From Paenibacillus peoriae KCTC 3763 (GTDB lineage: Bacteria > Bacillota > Bacilli > Paenibacillales > Paenibacillaceae): a stretch of DNA of 64,000 bases. Each line of letters opens with the position of its first letter. Position 1 is the stretch's first letter. The stretch is from NCBI RefSeq assembly GCF_000236805.1, contig NZ_AGFX01000047.1, positions 1 through 64,000 on the forward strand. Direction: 5' to 3'. The translations under genes were made by a program, and so were the position numbers. The notes below the pieces were generated by a model, which made no database searches, was not told the DNA's origin, and saw only the letters and a list, made by a program, of their open reading frames with translations. Shown piece by piece: positions 35,823 to 46,624 of this stretch.

Positions 35823-37023
35823 TCAATATTTTCGCAAAATCAAGCACTGTTGGTTTCCGGGCACCTGATGTAGATGTTACCACCGCGTAGCCTGATGGTA
35901 TTTTATAGATCAAGCCCGTATCATATCGGATACCAAAGGAATTGTCTTCCTTATAATGAGTCGTGGTTTCCCACTTCTTTGACCCGTTTCCTTCCAAACC
36001 TGTGATGGTGATTCCATGCATCTTCGTGGTTTTTCCCAGTGGATCATATCGATCATTAAACTGAACGTACAGCTGTTCTTCAGGCAAGTACACCCTGTCA
36101 GCCGGGTAGTCCTCTGTATTGCCAAACAACTGCAGACCATTGCTTAAAATCTGTGTGCGCTTGCTGTCTCCTTTAAGCCCCGTTACAGCAATATGATCAC
36201 CGGGCAGCTCACGTACGGTTGCAATGTCCATGCCTGGGCCCAAATCCAAATGGATATTGCGCATATCACGACCATATACATCTGCCTGCACCCCTACCGG
36301 GCCATCCGAGCTGTTCATAAGCGCATAAAATCCATTGTAGCTGCCAACCAGCCAACCCGAGTTCACCCCGGTCTTCGTTCGATTCCATTGGATATCGCCA
36401 TCTCCTGTATATTTGAGTACAGTGAAAGTCTGCTCCGCACGGTTCAGAGAGGAGACCAGAAAACCTCCGTCCGCAAGCGGTTCCAAACCTATCCGGGAAT
36501 CCTGTCCATGGGATATCAATCCATCTGTTTGCAACGTTTTGGACCATACGGCATTTCCATCCTTGTCCAATCGTGTAGCCTGCAAATCTTGTATTCCGTT
36601 CGGTTGGGTATAGTCAGTCAGAAACAGCATGCCACCATCTGACGTTTCCCGCTGGACTCCCCTGATGCTCGTTCCCGTTTGCACATTCAATTCCTGCTGG
36701 TGCTTCCATACGCTCTCCAGAGAGCTGTCCAGCTTGCCATATGTAACATGCACTACACTTGCCTCTACATCGTCCTCGATATTCAGAATTAAAAATCCAC
36801 CGTTCACCGCAGGCTGGATATAATCGTAGGCGTTGTCTACATCCTTAATGCTTCCAAGCGCCGCACTGGTTTCAATCTCGGCTTGCTTGGGCACAAGTGC
36901 TTGAGATACCTCTGATGCATAGGTTGGTGAAGCACTATATCCCATCACACATGCCGCCAAAGTAATTCCTGCTGCCCATGAATATACACGTGTACGTAGA
37001 ACTCTGTTCTGCATAATCTTCAA
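35812..37023 (-). CDS. Secreted protein, beta-propeller-like, function unknown
   Basis: A signal peptide (about residues 1-36, ending SPTYASE) precedes repeated beta-strand units of the kind found in propellers. Examples are GGFLILNIEDDVEASVVHV, GMLFLTDYTQPNGIQDLQA, GGFLVSSLNRAEQTFTVLKY and HIAVTGLKGDSKRTQIL, many containing LDKDGNAVW- or YTGDGDIQW-like turns. No catalytic motif is visible. TTG start at 37023 with GGGAG 10 nt upstream; an ATG three codons later is the alternative but has no ribosome site of its own. It stands alone between two terminators. Confidence 0.75.
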   Translation of the reverse strand: MKIMQNRVLRTRVYSWAAGITLAACVMGYSASPTYASEVSQALVPKQAEIETSAALGSIKDVDNAYDYIQPAVNGGFLILNIEDDVEASVVHVTYGKLDSSLESVWKHQQELNVQTGTSIRGVQRETSDGGMLFLTDYTQPNGIQDLQATRLDKDGNAVWSKTLQTDGLISHGQDSRIGLEPLADGGFLVSSLNRAEQTFTVLKYTGDGDIQWNRTKTGVNSGWLVGSYNGFYALMNSSDGPVGVQADVYGRDMRNIHLDLGPGMDIATVRELPGDHIAVTGLKGDSKRTQILSNGLQLFGNTEDYPADRVYLPEEQLYVQFNDRYDPLGKTTKMHGITITGLEGNGSKKWETTTHYKEDNSFGIRYDTGLIYKIPSGYAVVTSTSGARKPTVLDFAKILMPE

Positions 37024-37341
37024 AACGTTCCAGCTCCCTTCATGACTTTACCTCAGAGATGTTTTATTAACCTTGGACGTGATCAGGCTACAGACGGTTT
37101 CGCTTCAACTTGGAATGGTTGTCACGGGGCACGGAGCTTTGTTGATGCCATATACTTATGAGTTAAATATTTACCTCTTCAAGTCCGAGCCTAAACATTC
37201 GCAACTCCAAAATAGAGAGACTACTCAGAACTTTCTGTCGATGAATTTAACTATAGATTTATTATTCCAGCGCTTGGCAAACTAGCTGTCACATGCTTTA
37301 ACGCAAGAAATTGATAAAAGTTTTCTTTTTTTCAAAAATAA
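37024..37341. other. intergenic stretch without recognised genes
   Basis: AT-rich sequence upstream of the secreted propeller-like protein. No ORF with a convincing ribosome site and no clear RNA element was seen; it presumably contains that gene's promoter. Confidence 0.5.
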
Positions 37342-37411
37342 TAAAGCCCTGCCAAGGGAAAGGCCTAAATACGCTAATTCGTATTCCGCCTTCCTGCCTG
37401 GGCAGGGCTTC
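37342..37411 (-). terminator. long terminator hairpin after uvrA
   Basis: AAGCCCTGCC and GGCAGGGCTT close a long structure with inner stems GGAAGGC/GGCCTTTCC and AATACG/CGTATT, followed by TATTATTTTTG on the minus strand, 22 nt after the uvrA stop. Confidence 0.85.
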
Positions 37412-37432
37412 CAAAAGGTACGCTAATCCTAT

Positions 37433-40294
37433 CTATAGATCAACGGTCTGAAGCGCTTGGCTGCGCTGCGTATCCCGTTCAAGGATCGGTTTTAAATATC
37501 GGCCTGTATACGATTCTTCAACTTTCACGAGCTGTTCCGGTGTTCCGGTAGCCAAGATCGTTCCACCGCCGCTTCCGCCTTCCGGCCCCAGATCAATCAA
37601 ATAATCGGCTGTTTTAATCACATCCAGATTATGCTCAATAACCAGCACCGTCTCTCCCGAATCAACCAAACGATGCAGTACCATCAATAATCGGTCAATA
37701 TCGTGAACGTGCAGACCGGTTGTCGGCTCGTCCAAAATATAGATCGTTTTGCCTGTGCTGCGACGATATAGCTCAGAAGCCAGCTTCACGCGCTGAGCTT
37801 CACCTCCAGACAGGGTAGTCGCAGGCTGACCCAGCTTGACATACCCCAAGCCTACATCCATCAGCGTCTGAATCTTGCGGTGAATCTTCGGAATATTTTC
37901 AAAAAACTCTGTCGCATCCTCTACCGTCATATCCAGTATATCAGCAATACTTTTACCTTTGTATTTAACCTCCAGGGTTTCACGATTATATCGTTTGCCC
38001 TTGCACACTTCGCACGGGACGTACACATCCGGCAGAAAATGCATCTCAATCTTGATTATGCCGTCACCTTTACAAGCTTCACAGCGGCCACCTTTAATGT
38101 TAAAGCTAAAGCGACCTTTTTGGTAACCTCGGACCTTGGCCTCATTTGTTTTTGAAAACAAATCACGAATATCATCAAATACACCAGTGTAGGTCGCAGG
38201 ATTGGAACGCGGCGTACGGCCGATTGGAGACTGATCAATCTCAACAACCTTATCGATATGTTCAAGCCCGCGAATTTCCTTATGCTGGCCCGGACGCACT
38301 CTCGCCCGGTTCAGATCACGCGCCAGCGTTTTGTACAGGATTTCGTTGACCAGCGTTGACTTGCCAGAACCGGATACACCAGTAACCGCCGTAAACACGC
38401 CTAACGGGATTTTAACATTCAAATTTTTGAGGTTGTTCTCCTTGGCCCCGCGTACCTCCAGCCACTTATCGGCAGGCTTCCGCCGTTCAGTATTGACCGG
38501 AATAAACTTGCGCCCGCTCAAATATTGCCCGGTCAAGGAGTTCGGATCTTCCATGACTTCCTGCGGGGTCCCCTGTGACATGATCATCCCGCCATGGATT
38601 CCTGCTCCCGGTCCAATATCAATGATATAGTCCGCCGCCATCATTGTATCTTCGTCATGCTCCACCACAATCAACGTATTTCCGAGATTCCGCATATGCT
38701 CCAAAGCACTAATCAGGCGGTCATTATCCCGCTGATGCAGTCCGATACTCGGCTCGTCCAAAATATAAAGTACCCCCATTAGACTGGACCCGATCTGTGT
38801 CGCCAGTCGGATACGCTGTGCCTCACCGCCGGACAACGTTCCTGCGGAACGGCTTAATGTCAAATATTCCAGACCGACATTGACCAGGAAGCCTAAACGG
38901 CTGTTAATTTCTTTTAAAATGAGATTGGCGATCGATTTCTCCTTCTCACTCAGCTCCAGCGTTTGAAAAAAGTGAGCTGCTTCTGTGATTGACAAATCAG
39001 TCACATAGGCGATATTTCGCTCCTGAATGGTTACCGCCAGGCTCTCTTTCTTCAAACGGTGTCCCTTACAGGTGTTGCATGGTTTGGCGCTCATAAATCC
39101 TTCAATAAATTCACGGATACCATCAGAAGCTGTGTCACGATAACGACGCTCCAGATTCGGAATGATTCCCTCAAAGGTTACATAGGCTTCCTTGCGTTGA
39201 CCAAAATCATTTTCATAGCGGAACCGAATCTTCTCGTCAGCTGTCCCGTATAAAATGATGTTCATTTGCTCCGTGGTCAATTGGCTAACCGGAACATCCT
39301 GCGGAATACCATAATGCTCGCATACCGATTGTAAAAATTGCGGATAATAATTGGAAGTTCCTCCACTCCAGGCCTGAAATGCTCCCTCCTCCACGCTCTT
39401 TTGAGGATCGGGAATGAGCAAATCAGGGTCCACCACCATTTTAGCGCCCAATCCGTCACAATCCGGGCAAGCACCAAACGGATTGTTAAAGGAGAACATG
39501 CGCGGAGTCAGCTCATCTATGCTGAAACCGCAAATCGGACACGCAAAATTAGAGCTAAATCGCAACTCTTCCTGTCCCATAATATCCACAAGCAGTTGGC
39601 CACCTGACAGTTTCAGAGCCGTCTCAATCGAGTCGGATAGACGCGCACGCACATCTTCCTTGACCACGATCCGGTCTACGACCACTTCAATTGAATGCTT
39701 CTTATTCTTTTCCAGCTCAATCTTTTCCGACAGCTCTCGCAATTCGCCATTAACACGTACCCGCACAAAGCCCTGCTTGGCTATATCCGCGAATAGTGTT
39801 TTATGCTCGCCTTTGCGTCCGGATACCAATGGAGCCAAAATTTGCAGTCGTGTCTTTTCAGGATACTGCATGATGCGATCCACCATCTGTTCAACGGTCT
39901 GGGATGTGATCTCAACGCCGTGTTCAGGGCAATGAGGGTGACCTACCCGCGCAAACAACAACCGCAAGTAGTCATAGATTTCTGTAACCGTACCGACGGT
40001 AGAACGCGGATTCCGGTTGGTGGTTTTTTGGTCAATTGATATCGCAGGAGACAGACCATCAATCGAGTCGACATCCGGCTTCTCCATTTGTCCGAGGAAC
40101 TGACGCGCATACGCAGATAGAGATTCCACGTAGCGCCGCTGTCCTTCCGCATAGATCGTATCGAAAGCCAGTGACGATTTACCCGAACCACTAAGCCCGG
40201 TCAGAACGACAAATTTGTCACGCGGAATCGTCACGTCAATATTTTTGAGATTATGCGCCCGTGCGCCTTTGATGATGATGCTTTCATTCGCCAA
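37433..40294 (-). CDS. uvrA: Excinuclease ABC subunit A
   Basis: Damage-recognition ATPase of nucleotide excision repair. Two ABC modules are visible: Walker A motifs GLSGSGKSS (near residue 30) and GVSGSGKST (near 640), signatures [12 protein letters not shown] and [12 protein letters not shown], and zinc-finger pairs CPICG...CPDC and CEAC...CEVC. In the 956-residue frame, AAGGAG directly abuts the first ATG (40303); the TTG at 40294 has a 9-nt gap and gives [18 protein letters not shown], the family's usual start, so it is chosen (953 aa). Follows uvrB by 173 nt and probably shares its promoter. Confidence 0.97.
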   Translation of the reverse strand: MANESIIIKGARAHNLKNIDVTIPRDKFVVLTGLSGSGKSSLAFDTIYAEGQRRYVESLSAYARQFLGQMEKPDVDSIDGLSPAISIDQKTTNRNPRSTVGTVTEIYDYLRLLFARVGHPHCPEHGVEITSQTVEQMVDRIMQYPEKTRLQILAPLVSGRKGEHKTLFADIAKQGFVRVRVNGELRELSEKIELEKNKKHSIEVVVDRIVVKEDVRARLSDSIETALKLSGGQLLVDIMGQEELRFSSNFACPICGFSIDELTPRMFSFNNPFGACPDCDGLGAKMVVDPDLLIPDPQKSVEEGAFQAWSGGTSNYYPQFLQSVCEHYGIPQDVPVSQLTTEQMNIILYGTADEKIRFRYENDFGQRKEAYVTFEGIIPNLERRYRDTASDGIREFIEGFMSAKPCNTCKGHRLKKESLAVTIQERNIAYVTDLSITEAAHFFQTLELSEKEKSIANLILKEINSRLGFLVNVGLEYLTLSRSAGTLSGGEAQRIRLATQIGSSLMGVLYILDEPSIGLHQRDNDRLISALEHMRNLGNTLIVVEHDEDTMMAADYIIDIGPGAGIHGGMIMSQGTPQEVMEDPNSLTGQYLSGRKFIPVNTERRKPADKWLEVRGAKENNLKNLNVKIPLGVFTAVTGVSGSGKSTLVNEILYKTLARDLNRARVRPGQHKEIRGLEHIDKVVEIDQSPIGRTPRSNPATYTGVFDDIRDLFSKTNEAKVRGYQKGRFSFNIKGGRCEACKGDGIIKIEMHFLPDVYVPCEVCKGKRYNRETLEVKYKGKSIADILDMTVEDATEFFENIPKIHRKIQTLMDVGLGYVKLGQPATTLSGGEAQRVKLASELYRRSTGKTIYILDEPTTGLHVHDIDRLLMVLHRLVDSGETVLVIEHNLDVIKTADYLIDLGPEGGSGGGTILATGTPEQLVKVEESYTGRYLKPILERDTQRSQALQTVDL

Positions 40295-40467
40295 ATGTTT
40301 CATCTCCTTAGCTGTAGTTCAAGTCATACTATATTCCACTGGGTTATAGATGCAGGTGATATATCGCAAGAGAACGACCACATGGGCCGCCCTCACTATT
40401 GTTAAAAACATTCAAAGATTTCATTTTCAATGTGCTTTCGTTTATAGCTTATTCTTATACTAATTGC

Positions 40468-42459
40468 TTAATCGGCCCGCAGTTCCAACAATGCGTCACG
40501 CAACTCGGCGGCCCGCTCGAACTGTAGATTCTTGGCGGCATCCTTCATTTCTGCTTCCAGACGCTGAATAAGCGATTGACGCTCCTTCTTGGAAAGTTTA
40601 CCCGTCTCACTAGGAAGGTAATCATTCCGTGCCTCTGTCGACTTGGTTGCTTCTATGACATCACGAATCTTTTTGCGGATGGTTTGAGGCGTGATTCCAT
40701 GCTCTTCATTATACTGAATTTGAATCGCACGCCGACGTTCGGTTTCTTTGATCGCCTTATCCATAGATTCGGTAATCTTATCACCGTACATAATAACACG
40801 ACCATCGCTATTCCGTGCTGCCCGTCCAATCGTCTGGATCAGAGAGCGTTCGGAACGCAGGAAGCCTTCTTTGTCCGCATCCAAAATTGCAACCAGAGAA
40901 ACTTCCGGTAAATCCAGACCTTCCCGCAGCAGATTGATCCCGATCAGCACATCGAAGGTGCCCAGGCGCAGATCCCGCAGAATGGCCATCCGCTCCAGTG
41001 TCTTGATCTCAGAGTGCATATATCGGACCTTGATGCCTACTTCTTTTAAATAGTCTGTCAAATCCTCAGACATTTTCTTCGTGAGTGTGGTGACCAGTAC
41101 CCGTTCTTCACGCTCTATGCGAAGCCGTATCTCATTAATAAGATCGTCAATCTGTCCCTTGCTTGGACGCACCTCAATAATGGGATCAAGAAGCCCGGTA
41201 GGACGAATAATCTGCTGCACCATCGTATTGCATTTCTCCAGCTCGTAGGGCCCCGGGGTAGCTGATACGTAAATAATCTGATTGACCTTGTCTTCGAACT
41301 CTTCAAATTTCAACGGACGGTTATCCAGCGCAGACGGCAAGCGGAAACCATGATCCACCAGCACATTTTTACGTGCCTGGTCACCGTTATACATGGCCCG
41401 AATTTGCGGCAACGTAACATGGGATTCGTCAATGACGATCAGCATATCATCCGGGAAATAATCCATCAGCGTATACGGCGTTGCCCCGCGCTCACGGAAT
41501 GTCAGGGGACCTGAGTAATTCTCGACACCGGAACAAAAGCCAACCTCTCTCATCATTTCGATATCATAGCGTGTACGCTGCTCCAAACGTTGTGCTTCCA
41601 GCAGCTTGCCTTGTTCCCTCAGCTCCGCTAACCGCTCCTCAAGCTCACGTTCAATGTTGACCAGTGCTACCCTCATCGTATCCTCATGAGTAACGAAGTG
41701 AGATGCCGGGAAAATGGCAATATGCTCACGCTCCCCGATTAATTCACCCGTAAGCACATTAATTTCGGTAATCCGTTCGATCTCATCCCCAAACAGCTCT
41801 ACACGTATGGCATGTTCCCCATGGGAAGCCGGGAATATTTCAACCACATCTCCCCGTACACGGAAAGTACCCCGCACGAAGTTGATATCGTTCCGCTGAT
41901 ATTGAATATCGACCAAGCGGGACAAAATCTGATTGCGGGGTTTCTCCATACCGACTCTAAGCGAGAGCAGCAGGCTTGAATATTCTTTCGGCGACCCCAG
42001 ACCATAAATGCAGGAGACACTCGCCACGATAATAACATCACGACGCTCAAATAGTGAGCTTGTGGCCGAGTGGCGAAGTTTATCAATCTCCTCATTGATG
42101 CTGGAATCCTTCTCAATATACGTATCAGAAGACGGAATGTACGCTTCCGGTTGGTAGTAGTCATAGTAGCTGACAAAATAATCGACAGAGTTGTTTGGGA
42201 AAAACTCCTTAAATTCACTCGCCAGTTGGGCAGCCAACGTCTTATTATGCGCAATAACCAGCGTAGGCCGATTCAGCTTGGCAATGGTTTGCGCGATGGT
42301 AAATGTCTTACCCGTCCCCGTAGCACCCAACAACGTTTGATGCTTCTTTCCTTCTGCGATCCCCTCTACCAGTTCAAAAATGGCCTGTGGCTGATCGCCT
42401 TGAGGTTGGAATTCCGACTCAATTTCAAAAGTCTTGTTGCTAACAACGATATCACTCAT
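40468..42459 (-). CDS. uvrB: Excinuclease ABC subunit B
   Basis: Damage-verifying helicase-like subunit of nucleotide excision repair. Walker [10 protein letters not shown] is near residue 45, the beta-hairpin [20 protein letters not shown] near 95, the DESH box near 338, helicase motif TIGRAARN near 540, and a C-terminal UVR domain ([20 protein letters not shown]) binds UvrC. Length 663 aa is typical. The ribosome site before the ATG is weak (AGGG). Transcribed from a good promoter that overlaps a LexA-like box. Confidence 0.97.
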   Translation of the reverse strand: MSDIVVSNKTFEIESEFQPQGDQPQAIFELVEGIAEGKKHQTLLGATGTGKTFTIAQTIAKLNRPTLVIAHNKTLAAQLASEFKEFFPNNSVDYFVSYYDYYQPEAYIPSSDTYIEKDSSINEEIDKLRHSATSSLFERRDVIIVASVSCIYGLGSPKEYSSLLLSLRVGMEKPRNQILSRLVDIQYQRNDINFVRGTFRVRGDVVEIFPASHGEHAIRVELFGDEIERITEINVLTGELIGEREHIAIFPASHFVTHEDTMRVALVNIERELEERLAELREQGKLLEAQRLEQRTRYDIEMMREVGFCSGVENYSGPLTFRERGATPYTLMDYFPDDMLIVIDESHVTLPQIRAMYNGDQARKNVLVDHGFRLPSALDNRPLKFEEFEDKVNQIIYVSATPGPYELEKCNTMVQQIIRPTGLLDPIIEVRPSKGQIDDLINEIRLRIEREERVLVTTLTKKMSEDLTDYLKEVGIKVRYMHSEIKTLERMAILRDLRLGTFDVLIGINLLREGLDLPEVSLVAILDADKEGFLRSERSLIQTIGRAARNSDGRVIMYGDKITESMDKAIKETERRRAIQIQYNEEHGITPQTIRKKIRDVIEATKSTEARNDYLPSETGKLSKKERQSLIQRLEAEMKDAAKNLQFERAAELRDALLELRAD

Positions 42460-42548
42460 TGCCCTGCATCACCCTTATCGTCTAAAATGGAAACATCATG
42501 TTTCTACACCAGTCGAACTGGAATGTCTTTGCCTGTAACTCTATGTCA

Positions 42549-42580
42549 ATATTTCCCGAGCAATGATACTTGGGAAATAT
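42549..42580. repeat. 9-bp inverted repeat in the uvrB leader
   Basis: ATATTTCCC (42549-42557) and GGGAAATAT (42572-42580) can pair in the uvrB mRNA leader about 20 nt after the predicted transcription start. No T-run follows, so it is not a classical terminator. Confidence 0.4.
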
Positions 42581-42590
42581 GGTTGGATAA

Positions 42591-42635
42591 GAATGTTTGT
42601 TCCCGTATTATACCTCTTTCTTACTGTGGATGCAA
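42591..42635 (-). promoter_or_regulatory. uvrB promoter with overlapping LexA-like box
   Basis: On the minus strand TTGCAT (42630-42635) and TATAAT (42607-42612) have a 17-nt spacer. GAACAAACATTC (42591-42602) covers the expected start site and differs by one base from the Bacillus LexA consensus GAAC-N4-GTTC. SOS control of uvrBA is well known in Bacillus. Confidence 0.72.
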
Positions 42636-42667
42636 ACGATAAGTCTTGAATAGGAGTGAATTGTATC

Positions 42668-43498
42668 TTGGATATCACCATCGTATTGGGCATCATCGCA
42701 GGAATCATCGCATTAATTGGTGGCTTCTTATGGGAAGGCGGCGAATTTTCAGGACTTCTCCAAGGTACATCGGCTCTGATTGTATTTGGTGGAACCTTCG
42801 CCGCAGTTGTTATTAGCTACCCCGCCTCCAAGCTGAAGACCATACCTACTGCTCTTCGGATGGCGTTTAGCCGTGAGGACAACCTTACCGAGCAATATAT
42901 AGAAGATTTGGTTTCCATGGCTGCCACCTCCCGTCGATCCGGTGTACTTGCGCTAGAGCGTATTTCCTCGGAGCACCCGAATGCATTTTTGCGTGAAGGT
43001 CTTCAGTTGGTCATCGACGGCACCGAGCAGGAGCAGATCAAACAGATATTAGAACTTGAGTTAGATACCATTGAACAAAAGCATGAAGGATATGCCAAAA
43101 TATTCGAATCCGCAGGCGGCTATGCCCCTACGATGGGGATTATTGGTACGGTAATGGGTCTGATCCATGTACTGGGCAGCCTGACCGAGCCTACTGCGCT
43201 CGGACCGTCCATTGCTGTCGCGTTTATCGCAACACTATACGGCGTAGCCAGCGCCAATCTGATCTTCTTGCCTATCGCTTCGAAAATAAGAGCATGCAGT
43301 GAAAGAGAAATCTCCACCATGGATTTGCTGCTGCAAGGTATTCTGGCTATTCAAAACGGAGAGAATCCGAAGCTGGTACGCAAAAAGCTGGAGTTCTTTA
43401 TCCGCTCAGAACAAAATCAGGATCACAAACCGCCACGGCGTTCACGCGTAGAGTTCACCACTCCAAAGGAGGACTCCTTCCATGAGAACGCGCGCTAA
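42668..43498 (+). CDS. motA: Flagellar-type motor stator protein MotA
   Basis: Membrane subunit of an ion-driven stator. Four helices are seen: residues 3-20 (ITIVLGIIAGIIALIGG), 30-50, and a C-terminal pair around APTMGIIGTVMGLIHVLG and GPSIAVAFIATLYGVASANL, the latter pair being the MotA/TolQ/ExbB core. A GTG at 42656 is part of the AGGAG site, so the TTG at 42668 (11-nt gap) is preferred, giving MDITIVLGIIAG. It overlaps motB by 17 nt. Whether it uses protons or sodium cannot be told. Confidence 0.9.
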   Translation: MDITIVLGIIAGIIALIGGFLWEGGEFSGLLQGTSALIVFGGTFAAVVISYPASKLKTIPTALRMAFSREDNLTEQYIEDLVSMAATSRRSGVLALERISSEHPNAFLREGLQLVIDGTEQEQIKQILELELDTIEQKHEGYAKIFESAGGYAPTMGIIGTVMGLIHVLGSLTEPTALGPSIAVAFIATLYGVASANLIFLPIASKIRACSEREISTMDLLLQGILAIQNGENPKLVRKKLEFFIRSEQNQDHKPPRRSRVEFTTPKEDSFHENAR

Positions 43499-44294
43499 GC
43501 GCCGTGGGCGTAAGGTGGGCGGAGACCATCGTGACCGCTGGATGATTACCTATGCTGATCTAATCACCCTGCTACTCATTTTTTTCGTCGTGATGTACGC
43601 CATGAGCAGCCTGGATGCCAAAAAATATGAGGTCGTTGTTCAATCCCTCCAGGATACGTTCCGCAAGGGTGATTCTATTTTGGAGCAAGGTTCAGGCATC
43701 ACGGGGACTGCGGATCGCTACACCAGCAAAAATCCGCCTGCGGCCAAGCAACAGACATCCGATAAAAAAGAAGCGGGGTCAACCAAGCTAAACGAACGCG
43801 AACAGGCATTTCGCAAGCAGGAAAAAGAACTGCAAAATCTTATGGGTGTCATTCAGAAGTATATTTCGGAAAATAAACTGGAAAACCAGATTTTCGTATC
43901 AGATCAACCCCGCGGTATTGTGATTACGCTGAATGACCGCTTTTTATTCGATCAAGGCAGGGCGGCGCTCAAGCAGGGCTCTGCCAGCACGCTGTCCAAA
44001 CTGGCCAGTCTATTCCGGGATTTGAAAACACCCATCAGTATCGAGGGACATACGGACAACATTCCGTTCACCCGCACCTCGAACTCATCAATCTACAAGG
44101 ACAACTGGGAGCTTTCCGGCGCACGGGCGTTATCCGTACTCCGATTCTTTCTGGATAGAGAACAACTGTCACCCTCTGGATTTCAGTATGCAGGCTATGC
44201 AGATACCCGTCCGGTTGGTGACAATAGCACCGAGGCTGGACGTCAAAAAAACCGGCGTGTCGAAATCACTGTATTGCGTCAGCTTCAACAGTAA
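43482..44294 (+). CDS. motB: Flagellar-type motor stator protein MotB (OmpA-like peptidoglycan anchor)
   Basis: Stator partner of MotA. A basic cytoplasmic N-terminus precedes a single helix with the ion-carrying aspartate in MITYADLITLLLIFFVV. A linker with coiled-coil character (NEREQAFRKQEKELQNL) leads to the OmpA-like domain (SIEGHTDNIPF, NWELSGARALSVLRFF, GRQKNRRVEITVL) that binds peptidoglycan. Length 270 aa is normal. AAGGAGG lies 9 nt before the ATG, inside the end of motA, so the two are coupled. Confidence 0.92.
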   Translation: MRTRAKRRGRKVGGDHRDRWMITYADLITLLLIFFVVMYAMSSLDAKKYEVVVQSLQDTFRKGDSILEQGSGITGTADRYTSKNPPAAKQQTSDKKEAGSTKLNEREQAFRKQEKELQNLMGVIQKYISENKLENQIFVSDQPRGIVITLNDRFLFDQGRAALKQGSASTLSKLASLFRDLKTPISIEGHTDNIPFTRTSNSSIYKDNWELSGARALSVLRFFLDREQLSPSGFQYAGYADTRPVGDNSTEAGRQKNRRVEITVLRQLQQ

Positions 44295-44298
44295 ATGC

Positions 44299-44344
44299 CA
44301 AAAACCTCCTGAGTCACGCAACAACGTGAATCGGGAGGTTTTTA
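44299..44344 (+). terminator. terminator of motAB
   Basis: AAAAACCTCC and GGGAGGTTTTT, with TCACG/CGTGA in the inner stem, 5 nt after the motB stop. Confidence 0.9.
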
Positions 44345-44529
44345 TTGGACACATCATCATGTTACATGGCTTCCGCCCTGATGTAGACGCAGAACAATAA
44401 ACCGTACGAACAACGTGTAAAAGAGCGGCGTACGAGATGCAATAGAGATTATTTTTGTTTAGTCTATATCCCTGCTATGTATTAGAAGCCAAGGTGAAGT
44501 TAGGTATATCTTGTCATGTTGCTTGAAGA

Positions 44530-44757
44530 TCAATAAGATAGGACAAGCTCGTGTTGCTTCTCTTCCATCTGTGAACTTTGGGGTATGCTCTGTTGTCTAT
44601 GATAGCTATATTTCCAATCGCTGTACTTATTCAGGAGCCGATCCAACTCTATGGACTTGGTCAACACCCGCCGATCCTTCAATCCCATCTCATTCGCCAA
44701 ATCATTTAATTCTTGTCGCTTTTCTTCGATGCAGTCCTCCAATTCTTGCAATTTCAC
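44530..44757 (-). CDS. Spo0E-like aspartyl-phosphate phosphatase
   Basis: Small (75 aa) two-helix protein with the family signature SIELDRLLNKY near residue 40, preceded by LQELEDCIEEKRQELNDLA. Spo0E relatives remove phosphate from Spo0A and delay sporulation. An ORF extends to 44820, but AGGAGG lies 9 nt before the GTG at 44757, which gives MKLQELED, the usual family start. It sits between motAB and the accessory regulators. Confidence 0.85.
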   Translation of the reverse strand: MKLQELEDCIEEKRQELNDLANEMGLKDRRVLTKSIELDRLLNKYSDWKYSYHRQQSIPQSSQMEEKQHELVLSY

Positions 44758-44869
44758 ATCAATAAACCTCCTGTTTGGTGTGGTATTTACATTTATTTTA
44801 CAAGCTGATACCTTCCCCACAGGTTAAAAATATAATACAACCCATTTCATGCCTTTAACGGGATGAATC

Positions 44870-44901
44870 AAAAAAACCAGCCTTACCAAGACTGGTCTTT
44901 T
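44870..44901 (-). terminator. terminator after the first HTH-TPR regulator
   Basis: ACCAGTCTT-GGT-AAGGCTGGT followed by TTTTTTG on the minus strand, about 65 nt after the stop. Confidence 0.85.
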
Positions 44902-44965
44902 TGAAAACCGTTAACCTCCAACCCCATGTCCAAACACAACAATATTATGAGAGTATTCTAAAAAG

Positions 44966-46375
44966 CTAAAAAGCCCTATTATTAGAATGAATCTCAGGTT
45001 TTTTATTCGCATTTATCAAGACCTCCTCCATAATACTTTCATATTCTGATTTTTGGTCTTTTGTTGCCTGCGCTCTAAATTTTTCAAACATTGCTGTGCA
45101 GATCATAAACTTTTCTTTGTTATTGATTTGAAGACATTTTCTCAAGCATTTTAAAACATAATAAATACCTTTTTCATGGAAATGGTTATTAAACATATAT
45201 ATTGTTAGTTGATAACACAAATCGGCATACGTGTGATAACTAAATGATTGTTTATAATAACTGGCTTCCATAGATAATTCATTATTAAATGAGTTTAATT
45301 CGCGGGAAAACTGTTGAAGGATATTTTCAATCAAAAAACCATGCTTGTTAGCCGACTCTACTATCGTTAATAACCCTAATAAAATTTCTGGAGGGTTATC
45401 TTTTAAGAATTGAATATATATTGGCAAACTACCTGTGTCGCCCATAAGAATTCTCAAGTTAAGTTGATTAGCATTAGCCCAAAGAGTGAACTTTTGTACT
45501 TCTTTTTGCCCAATCTCCCCTAAATTCCCAAACCAACTCAAATCGGCATAGCCTGAAATATACTTCATGGCTTCCTCATACTTCTCTTGTTTTTCCAGAG
45601 CATTACCCTTTATTAAGTAACCTTGACCATAATAGACGACTAAATGTCTCTCAGTTTTCAATGTAACATTCTTTTTATTAGTTTCTTTGCTCTTACAAAC
45701 AATAGTTGCAAGAGCTCTTAATTCATCTGCATAACGCTCTGCTTCTTTCCATTGATGCAAGTTGAAATAAAGATTTGACAGTTTAAGCAGACCATCTAAA
45801 TGATAATCTAAGGGTACTCGGTTTCTAAAGGGTACGAATCTTAGTGCAGCTTCCAAATTTATCTCCATATTTACACTAACAGAAATTGAAAAAATTCTAT
45901 AATGACTGATAGCCAACCTCTCGGAATGTTGGTATTTCTCATTTTCAATGACACATTCATAGAAAGGAATTGCCTCTTTTAATTTCCCTTCTTCATAAAG
46001 CTCCTCTGCCAAAGTAAAGATCGTTGGAATGTGGTTAAGATCCTCCATTAACCGTGAGAGCACTTTCTCAACACACCGCAAGTTCCCCACTTCAACACAA
46101 CGAATTAGAAACGGCTTAACCCTTTTCCAGTGTGGTCTTCCATCATAAAAACATTCATCAACGTACAGGTCATACAACCAGTCCTCTGGATAATTAAGCG
46201 CTTTAGTAATCAAGTCCATTTGTCTCACAGAGATTGGTTTAGGCGGATTGCCGTTAAGCATAGCACTAAATATGCCCCGATTAAGCCCCGTAGCTTGTCC
46301 AAAACTATTAAACGTGTAACCACCAAGTTTTAATTCTTTCTCAATTTCCGAACGGATCGTGGTCGCTTTTTCCAA
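44966..46375 (-). CDS. HTH-TPR regulator (RRNPPA/AimR/Rap-like), paralogue 1
   Basis: Residues 5-70 form a helix-turn-helix (IRSEIEKELKLGGYTFNSFG, then GLNRGIFSAMLNGNPPKPIS). A conserved linker, EDWLYDLYVDECFYDGRPHW, leads to about 350 residues of TPR-like helices (ERLAISHYRIF, LLKLSNLYFNLHQWKEAERYA, LVVYYGQGYLIKGNALEKQEKYEEA). Such proteins often bind short secreted peptides and act as quorum-sensing transcription factors. GTG at 46384 overlaps GGAGG, so the TTG at 46375 (8-nt gap) is chosen; the start then aligns with MEYAPTIRSKIE of paralogue 3. A strong promoter precedes it. Function is inferred from architecture. Confidence 0.78.
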   Translation of the reverse strand: MEKATTIRSEIEKELKLGGYTFNSFGQATGLNRGIFSAMLNGNPPKPISVRQMDLITKALNYPEDWLYDLYVDECFYDGRPHWKRVKPFLIRCVEVGNLRCVEKVLSRLMEDLNHIPTIFTLAEELYEEGKLKEAIPFYECVIENEKYQHSERLAISHYRIFSISVSVNMEINLEAALRFVPFRNRVPLDYHLDGLLKLSNLYFNLHQWKEAERYADELRALATIVCKSKETNKKNVTLKTERHLVVYYGQGYLIKGNALEKQEKYEEAMKYISGYADLSWFGNLGEIGQKEVQKFTLWANANQLNLRILMGDTGSLPIYIQFLKDNPPEILLGLLTIVESANKHGFLIENILQQFSRELNSFNNELSMEASYYKQSFSYHTYADLCYQLTIYMFNNHFHEKGIYYVLKCLRKCLQINNKEKFMICTAMFEKFRAQATKDQKSEYESIMEEVLINANKKPEIHSNNRAF

Positions 46376-46449
46376 TAAAGACACCTCCCGGCGTATTCAG
46401 ATGATTTTAAAAATCACCCTCCTCGACAACCAATTACAATATACTAGAA

Positions 46450-46478
46450 ATTATATGAATAAATTGGATGATGGTCAA
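46450..46478 (-). promoter_or_regulatory. promoter of HTH-TPR regulator 1
   Basis: TTGACC (46473-46478) and TATAAT (46450-46455) with a 17-nt spacer on the minus strand. Confidence 0.75.
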
Positions 46479-46529
46479 CCCCTTTTCCGCACTGTTTTAA
46501 TATATTATGGAATTTAATGTCCATTAAAT

Positions 46530-46578
46530 AGTCCTTGTAAGGACTTAATAATGAATTATTCAGGTAATTGAATTACCT
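46530..46578. promoter_or_regulatory. three clustered palindromes between divergent regulator genes
   Basis: AGTCCTTGTAAGGACT (46530-46545), AATAAT-GA-ATTATT (46547-46560) and the perfect AGGTAATTGAATTACCT (46562-46578) lie side by side upstream of the small XRE gene. They look like operator sites. The half-site AGGTAATT recurs upstream of regulators 2 and 3. Confidence 0.5.
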
Positions 46579-46624
46579 CCACGCTTGATCTACCTTTGTC
46601 TACACTCATACTATAGGAGCGTGG

